NCBI RefSeq assembly: GCF_018130765.1
Contig: NZ_JAFCJZ010000001.1
Location: 496,001 to 560,000 of the forward strand
Direction of reading: 5' to 3'
Source of the DNA: Bradyrhizobium iriomotense
GTDB taxonomy: Bacteria; Pseudomonadota; Alphaproteobacteria; Rhizobiales; Xanthobacteraceae
DNA length: 64,000 nt
A program made the position numbers and the translations under genes. Shown here one piece after another: positions 35,123-45,072 of the stretch (position 1 is the stretch's first letter; each line of letters opens with the position of its first letter). Under the pieces are notes generated by a model. It did no database searches, was not told the DNA's origin, and worked only from the letters and a program-made list of their open reading frames with translations.

Positions 35123-36039
35123 CTACTCGATCACCTCGTCGGCGCGGCTGAGGATCGCCGGCGGAACGGTGAGGCCGAGCGCCTTGGCGGTCTTCAGATT
35201 GACGACCAACTCGAAAGTGGTCGATTGCTGGACCGGCAAGTCGGCGGGCTTGGAGCCCTTAAGAATTTTTCCGGCATAGATCCCAACCTGCCGATAGGCC
35301 GCCGTAAGACTCGCGCCATAGCTGATCAGGCCACCGGCCGCGGCGTATTCACGGATCCCATAGATCGCCGGAACGGCATGGCGTTCCGCCAGCGCCACAA
35401 TCTGCTGACGTCGGCTATTGATGAATGGTTCGGCAGTGACGACGAGCGCGTCGGCGTTGCTCTGGACGAGGGAGGCAAAGGCAGCGTCTATTTCGCTTTC
35501 GCTGCCGGCGTACAGGATAGGAAGCTGCACCCCCTTCGCGCGCGCCGCCTCCTGCATTTCTCGCACCATCCGCGTCTGCGGATTGTTTGGGTTCACCAGT
35601 AGGGCGATCGATTTGGCCTGCGGAACCAGCTCGGACATAAGTTCGAGCCGCTTGGATGTCAGTTCGCCGCCGAGCCAACTAACGCCGGTGACGTTGCCGC
35701 CCGGCCGGGCGAGACTGGCGACAAGGCCGATCGCGATCGGGTCGCCGCCGATGGCGAAGACGATCGGGATCGTCTGAGTTGCCGCTTTGGCCGCGCGTGG
35801 CGCACCGCCGCCGAACGACACGATCACGTCGACCTTGCGGCCCACGAGATCGGTGGCCAATGCGGGCATTTGATCATCGCGCCCAATCCCTGGCGGAACG
35901 CAGCCACAAACGGGGCGGATGGGCCAGGCGCTCCTGCGCCGAGGTAGCCGATCACCGGGATCGCCTTCTGCTGCGCGCGAGCTGCATGCAGCCACATAGC
36001 TGCGCTGCAGAGAAGCATAATGATTTCGCGTCGCTTCAT
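35123..36039 (-). pseudogene. ABC-type substrate-binding protein, disrupted by an internal deletion
   Basis: The 5' part (ATG 36039) reads MKRREIIMLLCSAAMWLHA, a signal peptide, followed by IPVIGYLGAGAPGPSAPFVAAFRQGLG. The next part of the family (DDQMPALATDLVGRKVDVIVSFGGG and onward to NLKTAKALGLTVPPAILSRADEVIE) is in another frame. Between GLG and DDQ about 18-20 residues normally present (a G-Y-x-E-G-x-N-V segment) are missing, so a deletion near 35885 both removed sequence and shifted the frame. Intact members bind unknown, possibly aromatic, ligands in the periplasm. No permease gene remains nearby. Confidence 0.8.
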
Positions 36040-36099
36040 TGCCGCCCATAGTTCTTGGCAGGCTTCGTAACCGTTCAAAATGGTATGGCTAGACCCATC

Positions 36100-36342
36100 T
36101 TACAAAGCAGACAATATGAAAAGCGCTATCGCGACCGGAACGAAAATCGCCAAAGCCAACAATTGCCCTTTTGCGAAATCGTGAAGATCGACGAGGTCAA
36201 CAGGAAAGACACCAAGGCAACAATTCGCATAATAGAACGAGTTCTGATCTTCACCATCCGCCGAGTGTGCAGATGGAGTCTTGTCGTCCCCCGCATCACG
36301 AACGAGAGGCGTTTGTGGCTGCCGCTGAGATCTCTCGATCAT
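36100..36342 (-). CDS. Small membrane protein, unknown
   Basis: An 80-residue protein starting MIERSQRQPQ. The first 55 residues are polar and acidic, and the last 20 (LLALAIFVPVAIALFILSAL) form one membrane helix, so it is a tail-anchored type protein with a cytoplasmic N-terminal part. GGAGGAG lies 8-14 bases upstream of the ATG on the minus strand, which supports it as a real gene. Codon use is less GC-biased than in neighbours. Family unknown. Confidence 0.6.
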   Translation of the reverse strand: MIERSQRQPQTPLVRDAGDDKTPSAHSADGEDQNSFYYANCCLGVFPVDLVDLHDFAKGQLLALAIFVPVAIALFILSAL

Positions 36343-36596
36343 CGCGATTCTCCTCCAGCCTGCGAACTTGAGAGGCGCGCCGAAGTCAAAGAGTGATGCC
36401 GTGCTCCACTGTCAGGACCTCGCGCAAGGCGGGTCGTTTAGCGTCGTCCGCTTGCAAATCTGTACTCGACTTCCAGTTCGATGGGTCCACCGGCAATACA
36501 CGCATCAATCTTGCGGTTGCCCGCTACCTGCCAAGCTCACTGTAGTGAGCGCTTCGTTGATCACCGCTGGTGGGGCGCGCTCGCGGACAACGACTT

Positions 36597-36986
36597 CTAA
36601 AGATCCCCACGCCCAAAGGGTTTCTTGCCTGCCGCTGCCTGAGACATCGCATCCTTGCAGGAATCGCTCACCTCTGCCATGTGCGATTTTATGCAGGCTC
36701 TGATGCCGCCGGTGCCGGGCACAATACCGGCACATAGCTTCGCAACATCGGTCTTGCATACCTTTCCGGTCACCGCCACCGTGAGCACGCGGTCTTCGCA
36801 GGTTGGCGATAGGTCGGTCAAATGCGATGCTATGCAGGCCTTGATCCGGCCTTCACCGGGCTGAATGCCGGCACACAGTGTCTTGATATCGCCGGCGCAG
36901 GGCTTGCCCGTCTGCTGCGCCTCGGCGACAGAACCTGACAGCAGCAGCGCTGCTATTACAACAAGCCCAGCTTGCATTCCTGCCAT
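36597..36986 (-). CDS. Secreted cysteine-rich GLG1-repeat protein
   Basis: The 129-residue protein has a signal peptide (GLVVIAALLLSGSVAEAQ) and two copies of the cysteine-rich GLG1-type repeat with pattern C-x2-D(I/V)-x2-LC-AGI-x-PG-x-G-x-I-x-AC-x3-H-x6-S-x2-C. Eight cysteines in the mature protein likely form disulfides in the periplasm. The ATG at 36986 has AGAGGAA 7 bases ahead. Bacterial members are of unknown function. It is convergent with nothing close; the 250 bases before the small membrane gene hold nothing recognised. Confidence 0.78.
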   Translation of the reverse strand: MAGMQAGLVVIAALLLSGSVAEAQQTGKPCAGDIKTLCAGIQPGEGRIKACIASHLTDLSPTCEDRVLTVAVTGKVCKTDVAKLCAGIVPGTGGIRACIKSHMAEVSDSCKDAMSQAAAGKKPFGRGDL

Positions 36987-37400
36987 TTTAGATTCCTCTG
37001 CGAGATTCAAAAAAGGGCGGATGGGGGTGATATCCGAAAGCCGGCCGCGCCGCTAGAACGATGCCGCTGGGACGCAAGAAGCCGGTTCGATGGCGCAAAG
37101 CGCGGTGGCTGGCTTGGGGCCAGTAGGTGACGTCACACGTTTGGCCCAATGGGGGCTGCCGACTTAGGGCAGTCCCGCTTACGCACAGTCTTGAATGACG
37201 AGATGCTACACGCGGAACCACACCTCATTGGAGGCGGTATGATCTTATAGAACTCTTGGAATTCTTCTGTCGCCGCCACTATCCACCGTTTTTCGTAATG
37301 CGACAGGTAGGCTTGAGTGATAGGGTTGAATTTTCAGGCGTCTATTGAGGCCCGGGTTATCCCGGCAAGCAGTGCTCACAGTCCGGTTCGAGGCTGTGCA

Positions 37401-37775
37401 ATGCCCAAAATTTTGCTGGTCGAGGACAACGAGATGAACCGCGACATGCTCTCGCGGCGTCTGGTGCGTGGCGGCTACGAGGTCACCATTGCCGAGGACG
37501 GAGCGCGCGGCGTGGCAATGGCGACGAGCGACAGGCCCGATCTCATTTTGATGGACATGAGCCTGCCGGTGATCGACGGTTGGGAGGCGACGCGCCAGAT
37601 CAAGGCCACGCCTGAGCTACGCAAAATCCCCATCATCGCGCTGACGGCGCACGCCATGGCGACCGACCGGGACAAGGCCCTCGAGGCCGGCTGCGACGAC
37701 TACGACACAAAGCCGATCGAGCTGAAGAGGCTGCTGGGAAAGATTGAAACACTACTCGCGGCTGCGGGACAGTAG
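37401..37775 (+). CDS. Single-domain response regulator, DivK-like
   Basis: The 124-residue receiver domain has no output domain. It shows the acidic pair ILLVEDNEMNRD (residues 8-9), the phospho-acceptor Asp in LILMDMSLPVIDG (about 53), the Thr/Ser switch in ALTAHA and the Lys in YDTKPIEL. The sequence is close to DivK/CheY-type shuttle receivers. It starts 42 bases before the FIST gene and is followed by a hybrid kinase and a receiver-cyclase, so it is likely the first gene of a signalling operon. The preceding 37010-37400 stretch contains no gene I can support. Confidence 0.92.
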   Translation: MPKILLVEDNEMNRDMLSRRLVRGGYEVTIAEDGARGVAMATSDRPDLILMDMSLPVIDGWEATRQIKATPELRKIPIIALTAHAMATDRDKALEAGCDDYDTKPIELKRLLGKIETLLAAAGQ

Positions 37776-37817
37776 ACGACCTACAAGTTCCGGACAGATG
37801 ACGAGAGGAAACAACTC

Positions 37818-38957
37818 ATGAAAACGGCTCAGTACAAGTGGTCCCAAAGTGACGGGTGGCGGCCGAATTTGCCATCTGGCGACGTCGGACGACAGAGTGT
37901 CATGTTCGTTTTCGGTGCTAGATCGTTGGTGCAGGCGGGGACCCTCGTGGGCGAGTTGCGCGACCACTTCAAAGGGGCCGCCATGCTTGGTTGCTCGACT
38001 TCCGGCGAGATTATCGGCGACGTAGTCGTCGACGACTCTGTGAGTGCCACCCTTGCAGACTTCGAACATACGCGACTGCGGTTCGCCTCCGCTACGATTG
38101 GTGAGGCGAAGGCAAGCTACGACGTCGGCAAGGAGCTCGCGCAGCAATTGAACGACGCCTCATTGCGCCACGTGTTCGTGCTTTCGGACGGTTTGCACGT
38201 CAACGGCTCCGACCTGGCGCGCGGTCTCGCCAGCGGCGTATCAGAAGGTGTGTCGATAACTGGCGGCCTTTCCGGAGACGGAACCAACTTCGCCGAGACT
38301 TGGGTCATTGCCGACGGTGGCGCAGGCCCTCAGCGCGTGGCGGCGGTCGGTCTGTATGGCGACGATTTGCGCATTGGCTACGGATCGATGGGCGGCTGGC
38401 AGCCATTTGGGCCGCTGCGCACCATCACACGGGCCGAAGGCAACGTCCTCTATGAGCTGGATGAGCGTTCGGCGCTCGATCTCTATAAATCGTACCTGGG
38501 CCCACACGCGGACCAGTTGCCAAGCTCTGCCTTGCTTTTTCCTATCCTGGTTACCGAGGCAAAGGGCGGCCAGGGTGTCGTCCGAACCGTCCTGTCTGTG
38601 GACGAGCAGAAAAAGTCAATGACGTTCGCGGGCGACATCCCACAGGGCGGAACGGCGCAGTTGATGAAGACCAATGTCGACGATCTGGTCGACGGCGCGA
38701 CCGCTGCTGCGAAGGCCAGTCTCAGCGGGCTCGGCGACAGGCGACCGGACCTTGCAATTCTGGTGAGCTGCGTCGGTCGTAAGCTCGTGATGAAGCAGCG
38801 CACCGAGGAAGAAATCGAAGCAATTCGAAATGTCTTCGGGGCGGATGCGAAGATTTCCGGGTTCTACTCGTACGGCGAGCTTTGCCCCTTCATACATGGT
38901 GGCGACTGCCGCCTGCACAATCAAACCATGACAATTACAACTTTCGCCGAGGACTGA
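37818..38957 (+). CDS. Stand-alone FIST sensor protein (FIST N + FIST C)
   Basis: The 379-residue protein begins with the FIST N domain ([13 protein letters not shown], about 56-68; [18 protein letters not shown], about 145-162) and ends with FIST C ([37 protein letters not shown]). FIST domains are predicted small-ligand sensors. It has no signal peptide or membrane helix. The gene lies 17 bases upstream of the hybrid kinase. In many bacteria FIST genes sit next to sensor kinases, so it probably presents a ligand signal to the kinase encoded next. Confidence 0.9.
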   Translation: MKTAQYKWSQSDGWRPNLPSGDVGRQSVMFVFGARSLVQAGTLVGELRDHFKGAAMLGCSTSGEIIGDVVVDDSVSATLADFEHTRLRFASATIGEAKASYDVGKELAQQLNDASLRHVFVLSDGLHVNGSDLARGLASGVSEGVSITGGLSGDGTNFAETWVIADGGAGPQRVAAVGLYGDDLRIGYGSMGGWQPFGPLRTITRAEGNVLYELDERSALDLYKSYLGPHADQLPSSALLFPILVTEAKGGQGVVRTVLSVDEQKKSMTFAGDIPQGGTAQLMKTNVDDLVDGATAAAKASLSGLGDRRPDLAILVSCVGRKLVMKQRTEEEIEAIRNVFGADAKISGFYSYGELCPFIHGGDCRLHNQTMTITTFAED

Positions 38958-38974
38958 ACGGTCATAGGGCACAG

Positions 38975-41482
38975 ATGCACAGGCTGCTACGACGCCAGCT
39001 CAGAAAGCACCTCGGTGTGGAGGGCGACGTACCGGCTGCGTTGCAGTCTTTCGTGGCAGCCGTCGATTCCGCATACACCGATTTCGATAGCGATCGGGCG
39101 ATGGTCGAGCGCTCGCAAGAGCTGAGCTCGAAGGAGCTGTCGGAGGCACGCGACAAGGCAACAGAGGCGCAGCGCCGGCTGGTCGACGCGATCGAGAGCA
39201 TCTCCGAGGGTTTCTCGCTCTACGATGCCGACGACAAGCTAGTTATATACAACCGGCGGTACCGGGACATGCACGGCACCGCCAGCATCAATGTCGTGAA
39301 TCAGGGCGTATCGTTCGAGACAATCCTCCGCAACGCGACCGCAAGCGGTGATATCCGCGACGCGGAGGGGCGCGTCGAGGCCTGGATCGAGCACCGCCTC
39401 GCTCAGCATCGCGATCCCAAGGGCACGCATGTGCAACGCCGCTCCGACGGGCGCTGGATCCAGATCAACGAGCGCAAGACCGACGACGGCGGCACCGTCG
39501 CGACTTACACCGACATCACCGATGTGAAGAAGGCGGAGCAGGCGATCCAGGAGAGCGAGCAGCGGCTGCGTGTCATCGCCGAGGCCGCGCCGATGGCGGT
39601 GGCGATCGTAACCTTCGAGGACGGGATCATCCGGTATGCCAATCGGCGCTTCAGCGAGATGTTCGAGCTCGAAGGTTCGACTGCCCTGGGCCTGCAAGCG
39701 AAGACCTTCTACGCAGACCCGCAACATCGTGAGCGCTTCATCAGCGCGCTCACCGAGTACGGCCATGTGGAGGGCATGGAGATGCTGCTCAAGCGGGTTG
39801 GAGGCGAGGAGTTCTGGGCGCTCATAGCTTCGCAGCGCGTCGAGTTCGAAGGGCGCCCGGCGATGATCAATGGCCTCGCCGACATCAGCGACCGCAAGCG
39901 CATGGAAGGCGAGCTGCACAAGGCGATCTGGGCGAGCGAGCAGGCGACGCGCGCAAAGTCGGACTTCGTAGCCAACATGAGTCATGAACTGCGCACGCCC
40001 TTGAACGCGATCATCGGATATAGCGAGATCCTGTTCGAGGACGCCCAGAGCGCCGGCCGTGACTCGGAGATGGCGGACCTGCGTAAGATTCAGGATGCCG
40101 GAAAGCATCTGCTCGGCCTGATCGACAACATCCTCGATCTTTCCAAGATCGAAGCTGGCAAGATGACGCTCTATCTCGAGACCTTCGAGCTCCGCCCCAT
40201 GATCGATAGCGTCGCGGCGACCGTCACCCCGCTGGCCAAGAAGACCGGCAACGCTCTGGTGGTGAACTGTGCTGACGAGATCGGCACGATCCACAGCGAT
40301 CTGACCAAGGTGCGGCAGACCCTGTTCAACCTTCTCAGCAATGCCTGCAAGTTCACGCGGAACGGAACGATAACGCTGACCGTGCTGCGTGATACGAATG
40401 CGGCTGGCGAATGGATCGAGTTCCAGGTACGCGATACCGGCATCGGCATGACGCCAGATCAGCAGGCCAAGGTGTTCGAGGCCTTCACTCAAGCGGACGA
40501 CTCGACGACCCGCGTCTATGGTGGTACTGGGCTCGGCCTCGCCATCACCAAGCGCTTCTGCCGGCTGATGGGCGGCGACGTGACGCTGATCAGCGAAGCC
40601 GGCAAGGGGACAACGTTTGTGGTTCGTCTGCCGGCGGTAACACGCGCTGCATCGGACACTACAGTCTCGGCGGCAGACAAGCGTTTCGAGGGTCCGCAGG
40701 CTGCCGAGCCCGAGCATGCGCCGATCGTTCTCGTGGTCGACGATGATCCCAACGCGCGGGAGCTGCTGCGCCGACACCTGCAACGCGGCGGTTACGCCGT
40801 TCGCCTGGCTGCCAATGGCGACGAGGCGATGAAGCTCGCCCGCACGCTGCACCCCGATGTCGTCACGCTCGACGCTTTGATGCCTCAGATGGATGGCTGG
40901 GCCGTGCTCAGCGCCATGAAAGAAGATGCGGTACTTGCGGAAATTCCTGTGATCATGGTCACGATCGTCGACAACCAGGGCATTGGCTTCTCGCTCGGCG
41001 CCGCCGATTACCTGGTCAAGCCGATCGATCGCGACAGACTGGTCAGCGCGGTGGAAAAGTGCTGCCCAAGGGGCGCGCCACGACACGTGCTGATAGTCGA
41101 GGATGACGCGTCGGCCAGCGAGCTGATGGGGCGCGCCTTGAGGCAGATCGATTGCATGGTGACGCAAGCAGAGAATGGTCGGATTGGTCTTGAGCGTTTG
41201 AATGAGGCTTCACCCGATGCAATTCTGCTCGATCTGATGATGCCGGAGATGGATGGGTTCGAGTTCATCGCGCGACTGCGCGCCGAAGCCCGCTGGCGGC
41301 GCATCCCAGTCATCGTCGTCACGGCGAAGACGCTGACCGCCGAGGATCGCGCGCGCCTCAACGGCCAGGTACAGCATTTGGTGCACAAGGGCGAATACAG
41401 CGGCAAGGCCGTGCTGGCGGCGCTTGACGAGCTGGTGCCCCGCCACACCGGGCGCACGCGGATCGGCCATGAGCATCATTGA
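38975..41482 (+). CDS. Hybrid sensor histidine kinase: PAS-PAS-HisKA-HATPase-REC-REC
   Basis: The 835-residue soluble kinase has an N-terminal coiled coil ([21 protein letters not shown]), a first PAS (about 72-190, [19 protein letters not shown]), a second PAS (about 200-315), a HisKA with phospho-His in [20 protein letters not shown] (about 335) and a HATPase_c ([28 protein letters not shown]). Two receivers follow ([23 protein letters not shown]). The second lacks the usual Lys-Pro after its Thr (HKGEYSG). With no membrane segment, it should sense cytoplasmic signals, perhaps through the FIST protein. It overlaps the next gene by 14 bases. Confidence 0.94.
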   Translation: MHRLLRRQLRKHLGVEGDVPAALQSFVAAVDSAYTDFDSDRAMVERSQELSSKELSEARDKATEAQRRLVDAIESISEGFSLYDADDKLVIYNRRYRDMHGTASINVVNQGVSFETILRNATASGDIRDAEGRVEAWIEHRLAQHRDPKGTHVQRRSDGRWIQINERKTDDGGTVATYTDITDVKKAEQAIQESEQRLRVIAEAAPMAVAIVTFEDGIIRYANRRFSEMFELEGSTALGLQAKTFYADPQHRERFISALTEYGHVEGMEMLLKRVGGEEFWALIASQRVEFEGRPAMINGLADISDRKRMEGELHKAIWASEQATRAKSDFVANMSHELRTPLNAIIGYSEILFEDAQSAGRDSEMADLRKIQDAGKHLLGLIDNILDLSKIEAGKMTLYLETFELRPMIDSVAATVTPLAKKTGNALVVNCADEIGTIHSDLTKVRQTLFNLLSNACKFTRNGTITLTVLRDTNAAGEWIEFQVRDTGIGMTPDQQAKVFEAFTQADDSTTRVYGGTGLGLAITKRFCRLMGGDVTLISEAGKGTTFVVRLPAVTRAASDTTVSAADKRFEGPQAAEPEHAPIVLVVDDDPNARELLRRHLQRGGYAVRLAANGDEAMKLARTLHPDVVTLDALMPQMDGWAVLSAMKEDAVLAEIPVIMVTIVDNQGIGFSLGAADYLVKPIDRDRLVSAVEKCCPRGAPRHVLIVEDDASASELMGRALRQIDCMVTQAENGRIGLERLNEASPDAILLDLMMPEMDGFEFIARLRAEARWRRIPVIVVTAKTLTAEDRARLNGQVQHLVHKGEYSGKAVLAALDELVPRHTGRTRIGHEHH

Positions 41483-43052
41483 CACCGACAGCGCGCGCGC
41501 TTGGCGCATTCAGCTTGCCCACCTTCGCCAGGAACTGCAGTCCCCGGTCAACGCCTTGCTCGGTTACGCAGAGATTCTGGACGAAGAGGCGTCCCGGAAC
41601 GGGCGCTCGGACATCCTCCCCGATATGAACCGTATCCTCAGCGCAGCCCGGGATCTCGCCGGCAAGGTCGACCGGCTGATGGACGGCGATCGCGCCAAGA
41701 GCCCGCCCGGCTCAGCGGCCACCACGCAAGAACAGGATCTTCGTCACGAGCTGCGCACGCCGCTCAACGCGATCAAGGGCTATGGTGAGATGCTGCGCGA
41801 GGATGCAGCCAGTTTTTCAAGCGATTCCCTGCGGGCGGATCTCGATCGCCTGCTGGCTGCGGCCACCGACCTGTTGCTGCGTCTCGATCGCATCGTGCGA
41901 TTCTCGGTTGACGTCGAGGAGACGAGCTTGGCTCCCGATCAGACCGGCGCGGTCATGGTTAGCGACCTGATGCGCAGCCTCGGGCCGGTCCGGCCGTATG
42001 CTGTCACCGAAACCGGTTCTATCCTCGTCGTGGACGATATCGAGGCCAACCGCGACCTGCTGTCGCGCCGGCTGACCCGTGACGGCCATCGCGTCTCTTC
42101 GGTGGCCGGCGGCCAGCAGGCGCTGCAGGCGCTCGCCAACGATGAGTTCGACCTCGTCCTGCTCGATTTGATGATGCCCGATATCAACGGGCTTGACGTG
42201 CTGGTGCGTATGAAGGCGGATGAGCGGCTGCGCCGCATTCCGGTGATCATGATCACGGCCTTGGCGGAGACCGAGAGCGCCGTCCGCTGCATCGAGGCCG
42301 GGGCCGAGGACTATCTGCCGAAGCCGTTTAATCCGATCCTGCTGCGCGCGCGGATCAATGCTTGCTTGCACAAGAAGCGCTGGCGCGACCGCGAGCAGAA
42401 GTATCTTCGCCGCATCGAGGAGGAGACCACCAAGTTTGAGCGGCTGCTGCTGACAATCCTGCCAAGGCAGGTGATAGGCCGCCTGAACCACGGCGAAGTC
42501 ATGATCGCCGACCGCTTCGAGGGCGTGAGCGTTCTGTTCGCCGATCTGGTGAGCTTCACCGAGCACTCGGCACGGGTCACGCCTGCAGCGATGGTCGAGT
42601 ATTTGAACCGGTTGTTCTCGGAATTCGACGCGCTTGCGCGCGAGTTCGGTGTCGAGAAGATCAAGACCATCGGCGATGCCTACATGGCTGTCGCCGGCTT
42701 GCCCGATCCGAACCCCGATGCGATCGCGGCGATCGCGAAGATGGCGCTCGGCATGATCGATCGGCTAGACCGCGTCAACCGGCATTTCGGCTGGTCGTTG
42801 CAAATCCGCATCGGCATACATTCCGGTCCCGTGGTTGCCGGCATCATCGGCGCGCACCGCTTCCTCTACGACGTGTGGGGCGACACCGTAAATGTCGCCA
42901 GCCGGCTCGAGGCCTATTCTCTACCCAATCGCATCCACGTGTCCCAGGATATAGCCCGCCACCTCGTCGGTCCCTTTGCGCTCGAGCCACGCGGCAGCGT
43001 TGAGGTGAAGGGCAAAGGCAAACTGGAGACGTTCTTCTTGAGTCGGATTTAG
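41469..43052 (+). CDS. Receiver-regulated class III adenylate cyclase with two HisKA-like segments
   Basis: The 527-residue protein starts with two kinase-dimerisation-like segments. The first ([18 protein letters not shown]) has Gln21 where the phospho-His would be; the second ([18 protein letters not shown]) keeps His93. There is no HATPase domain. A receiver follows ([12 protein letters not shown]; phospho-Asp in [16 protein letters not shown]), then a coiled coil and a class III cyclase ([42 protein letters not shown]). It overlaps the hybrid kinase gene and is the likely output of the operon: phosphorylation of the receiver should alter cyclic-nucleotide synthesis. GAGC is weak as a ribosome site, consistent with coupling. 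Confidence 0.92.
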   Translation: MSIIDTDSARAWRIQLAHLRQELQSPVNALLGYAEILDEEASRNGRSDILPDMNRILSAARDLAGKVDRLMDGDRAKSPPGSAATTQEQDLRHELRTPLNAIKGYGEMLREDAASFSSDSLRADLDRLLAAATDLLLRLDRIVRFSVDVEETSLAPDQTGAVMVSDLMRSLGPVRPYAVTETGSILVVDDIEANRDLLSRRLTRDGHRVSSVAGGQQALQALANDEFDLVLLDLMMPDINGLDVLVRMKADERLRRIPVIMITALAETESAVRCIEAGAEDYLPKPFNPILLRARINACLHKKRWRDREQKYLRRIEEETTKFERLLLTILPRQVIGRLNHGEVMIADRFEGVSVLFADLVSFTEHSARVTPAAMVEYLNRLFSEFDALAREFGVEKIKTIGDAYMAVAGLPDPNPDAIAAIAKMALGMIDRLDRVNRHFGWSLQIRIGIHSGPVVAGIIGAHRFLYDVWGDTVNVASRLEAYSLPNRIHVSQDIARHLVGPFALEPRGSVEVKGKGKLETFFLSRI

Positions 43053-43388
43053 ATGCGCGTCCCCCCGCGAGGGCGCCGGTAGGTCCTTAAGCAAGTGCTG
43101 ATCTTTTCAGGCAAGTAGCGAGCACTTGGTGAACACAGCGCTCACCGGCCGATGATGGTGATCGTGATCGGGTCCCGCGTCACCGGTTGATCGGTCTCGC
43201 GTCGGCTTTGGGTCCACAAGCAGCGTTGGACGCCAAGTTGGATAGGCGTCCGGTTTGCCCCTGACAGTCGACATGACACGCGCTCAATCGACCTTCGGCT
43301 AAGGGCCACTTGCTGAGATTGGCTTGGGCGAGGCTTGAGGCCCGCTTCAGCTCCAGAAGCGGACATCCGACGCCAGCGAGTGTGCGCC

Positions 43389-44093
43389 CTAAGCCCGCCG
43401 CATCAGCTTGAGCGAGGCGGCAAGGCGCAAGCTGCGCTTGCCGGCCAGCGCGATGCCTTCGAGCTCGCCGCTGTCTTCCGTGCAGGTGCCGGAGAAGCCG
43501 ATCCCGACCTCATAGCCGCCGAACACGGGGTTCTCGCCCTTCGCCGGCGTGTGCTCCTGGTTCAGCATCTCGCCCTTCCAGCGGCCGTCCGCCGAGGAAT
43601 AGGAGCCGAGATAATAGAAGAACGCATCGCCCCCGAGGATGCGGCCGTCGATCAGCAGCATCACGCCTGACAGTCCGGCCTCGACACCGTCGAGCGCGCG
43701 CAGGCTCATCCCATAGAGCCCGTTGGCGATGCCGCCCGGCCCGATCGCGCCGCGCGGCGGCAGCGCCCCGTCGTCGAGCCGCGTCATGTTGGCCCAGAAA
43801 TGGGCGCCCGGCATCGTGTTCGCACCGCCCTGAAGACGTATCTCGTTGCCGTACAACCGGCCGCGCGCCCCGATCGAGGCGACGTCCGCCCCCATCAGCG
43901 GCTTGTAGGTGGGATCGAGGTTGTGCCGATCGGTGATGACCTCGGCAATGATCTCGCCGTCGCGCTCCACATAGGTGCCAAGATGCGCAAAGCCCGAATT
44001 GCCGCCCAGCATCTTGCCGTCATGCAGGCACATGATGCTGCGGCCGAACGCATCGTTGACGCCGTATTCAACCTTGTAGAGTCCGTCCAGCAA
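43389..44093 (-). CDS. GrlR-like double-repeat protein, paralog 1
   Basis: The 234-residue protein is a tandem of two GrlR-like units: LDGLYKVEYGVNDAFG with DGKMLGGNSGFAHLGTY (N half), and ANGLYGMSLRALDGVEAG with DGRILGGDAFFYYLGSY (C half). GrlR of enteropathogenic E. coli is a beta-barrel repressor partner of type III secretion, but no secretion genes are here. It is a clear paralog of the gene at 46633-47334, sharing the ending LNQEHTPAKG...FGG-EVGIGFSG and AGKRSLRLAASLKLM. The start appears to be TTG at 44093. 43053-43388 holds nothing recognised. Confidence 0.75.
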   Translation of the reverse strand: MLDGLYKVEYGVNDAFGRSIMCLHDGKMLGGNSGFAHLGTYVERDGEIIAEVITDRHNLDPTYKPLMGADVASIGARGRLYGNEIRLQGGANTMPGAHFWANMTRLDDGALPPRGAIGPGGIANGLYGMSLRALDGVEAGLSGVMLLIDGRILGGDAFFYYLGSYSSADGRWKGEMLNQEHTPAKGENPVFGGYEVGIGFSGTCTEDSGELEGIALAGKRSLRLAASLKLMRRA

Positions 44094-44361
44094 CGCAATT
44101 CGCCCGCATAATCAAAAAGAATCGCGGGCTACCTAGCACCGCTGCCGCACCGATTCCACCCGGCTTTTCCGCGCAGGGTACCCTGAAGGACCTTGCTCTG
44201 CCATGTTGCCATTATGCCCCTGTTTTGCCCGACGGGTCAAACAACGGATCAAACAAATTTCGTAAAATCAGCACATTGGAATTTCGCTGCGATTTCAGTG
44301 CCCCGGCTACTGTGCATGGGGTTGTTTTCGGCATTTTGTTTTGGAGGGCCAGCATCCCGCC

Positions 44362-44511
44362 TCAGTGCCGCTTGAAATACTGCACCTCGCGCTCATGCTT
44401 CTCGGCCGCCGCACGGCTCCTGAACGTGCCGAGGTTGCGGCGCTTGCCGGTCTTCGGATTCACCTTGCGTGAGTAAAGGCGGTACTCGCCGGATGCCAGT
44501 TTGCGGATCAT
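44362..44511 (-). CDS. Very small basic protein, unknown
   Basis: A 49-residue basic protein beginning MIRKLASGEYRLYSRKVNPK and ending AAEKHEREVQYFKRH. The first 30 residues could form a small beta structure (SGEYRLYSRK...RRNLGTF), as in N-terminal arms of tyrosine integrases, followed by a charged helix. AGGAGG lies 7-12 bases upstream of the ATG, so translation is well supported. I know similar short proteins as conserved hypotheticals in Bradyrhizobium. It might bind nucleic acid, but that is only suggested by charge. Confidence 0.7.
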   Translation of the reverse strand: MIRKLASGEYRLYSRKVNPKTGKRRNLGTFRSRAAAEKHEREVQYFKRH

Positions 44512-44612
44512 GATCGGGCCTCCTGCTTGTCGGGGTTCAACGACCGGTGCTGGAGCTGGTTCCTGCTCGAAGCCGCTTCGAACCGTCAGGTGCAGGCCCG
44601 CGACCAAGGGGC

Positions 44613-45071
44613 ATGAACCAGACAGAGCCATCCCCCGAAGAGCAGATCGCCGAATTCGTCGCCAGCGCGGCGAAGCAGCCGCTGCTCGATGCCGCCTTCG
44701 AGCTCTGGCGCTGGCGCTACCGATTGGATTCGATCGAAGGGCGCCCGACCGCCGAAGAGGTCCGCATCAACCGCACCCTCACGCCGCAGCAGATGGCCGA
44801 GAAGTATCGCTACGATCGCGACCATGCCCATGAAGGGCCGATGTTCGGGTATCTCAAGCGCGCCCATCCGCGCGCCGACGACGATGCGATCCGGCAGGCC
44901 ATCATCACCGTCGTCAAGTTCGAGGGCGCCACGGAGGCGCATTTCAAATGGGATGGCGATTTCTGGGCCTGCGTCGTGCGCGCTGTGGCGCAGGCGGCCG
45001 CGGAGTATCCTGACTTCCTCGAGACGACCTATCGCGACGCGCGCAACAATCTCGCCTACTACATGAAGTGA
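44613..45071 (+). CDS. Hypothetical cytoplasmic protein
   Basis: The 152-residue protein starts MNQTEPSPEEQIAEFVASAA and is mostly helical, with a Trp-rich helix (AAFELWRWRYRLDS), the segment YDRDHAHEGPMFGYLKRAHP and a repeat of aromatic residues to the end (RDARNNLAYYMK). No signal peptide, membrane helix or known motif is visible. It ends one base before the stop of the convergent Sel1-repeat gene. Function unknown. Confidence 0.7.
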   Translation: MNQTEPSPEEQIAEFVASAAKQPLLDAAFELWRWRYRLDSIEGRPTAEEVRINRTLTPQQMAEKYRYDRDHAHEGPMFGYLKRAHPRADDDAIRQAIITVVKFEGATEAHFKWDGDFWACVVRAVAQAAAEYPDFLETTYRDARNNLAYYMK

Positions 45072-45072
45072 G

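Noticed and set aside
39239..41167. Antisense open frame of over 600 codons opposite the hybrid kinase
   Set aside because: No recognisable domain and complete overlap with PAS, HisKA, HATPase and receiver domains on the plus strand.
43142..43366. Minus-strand frame of 74 codons downstream of GrlR-like paralog 1
   Set aside because: No ribosome site, no domain and unusual composition; treated as non-coding.
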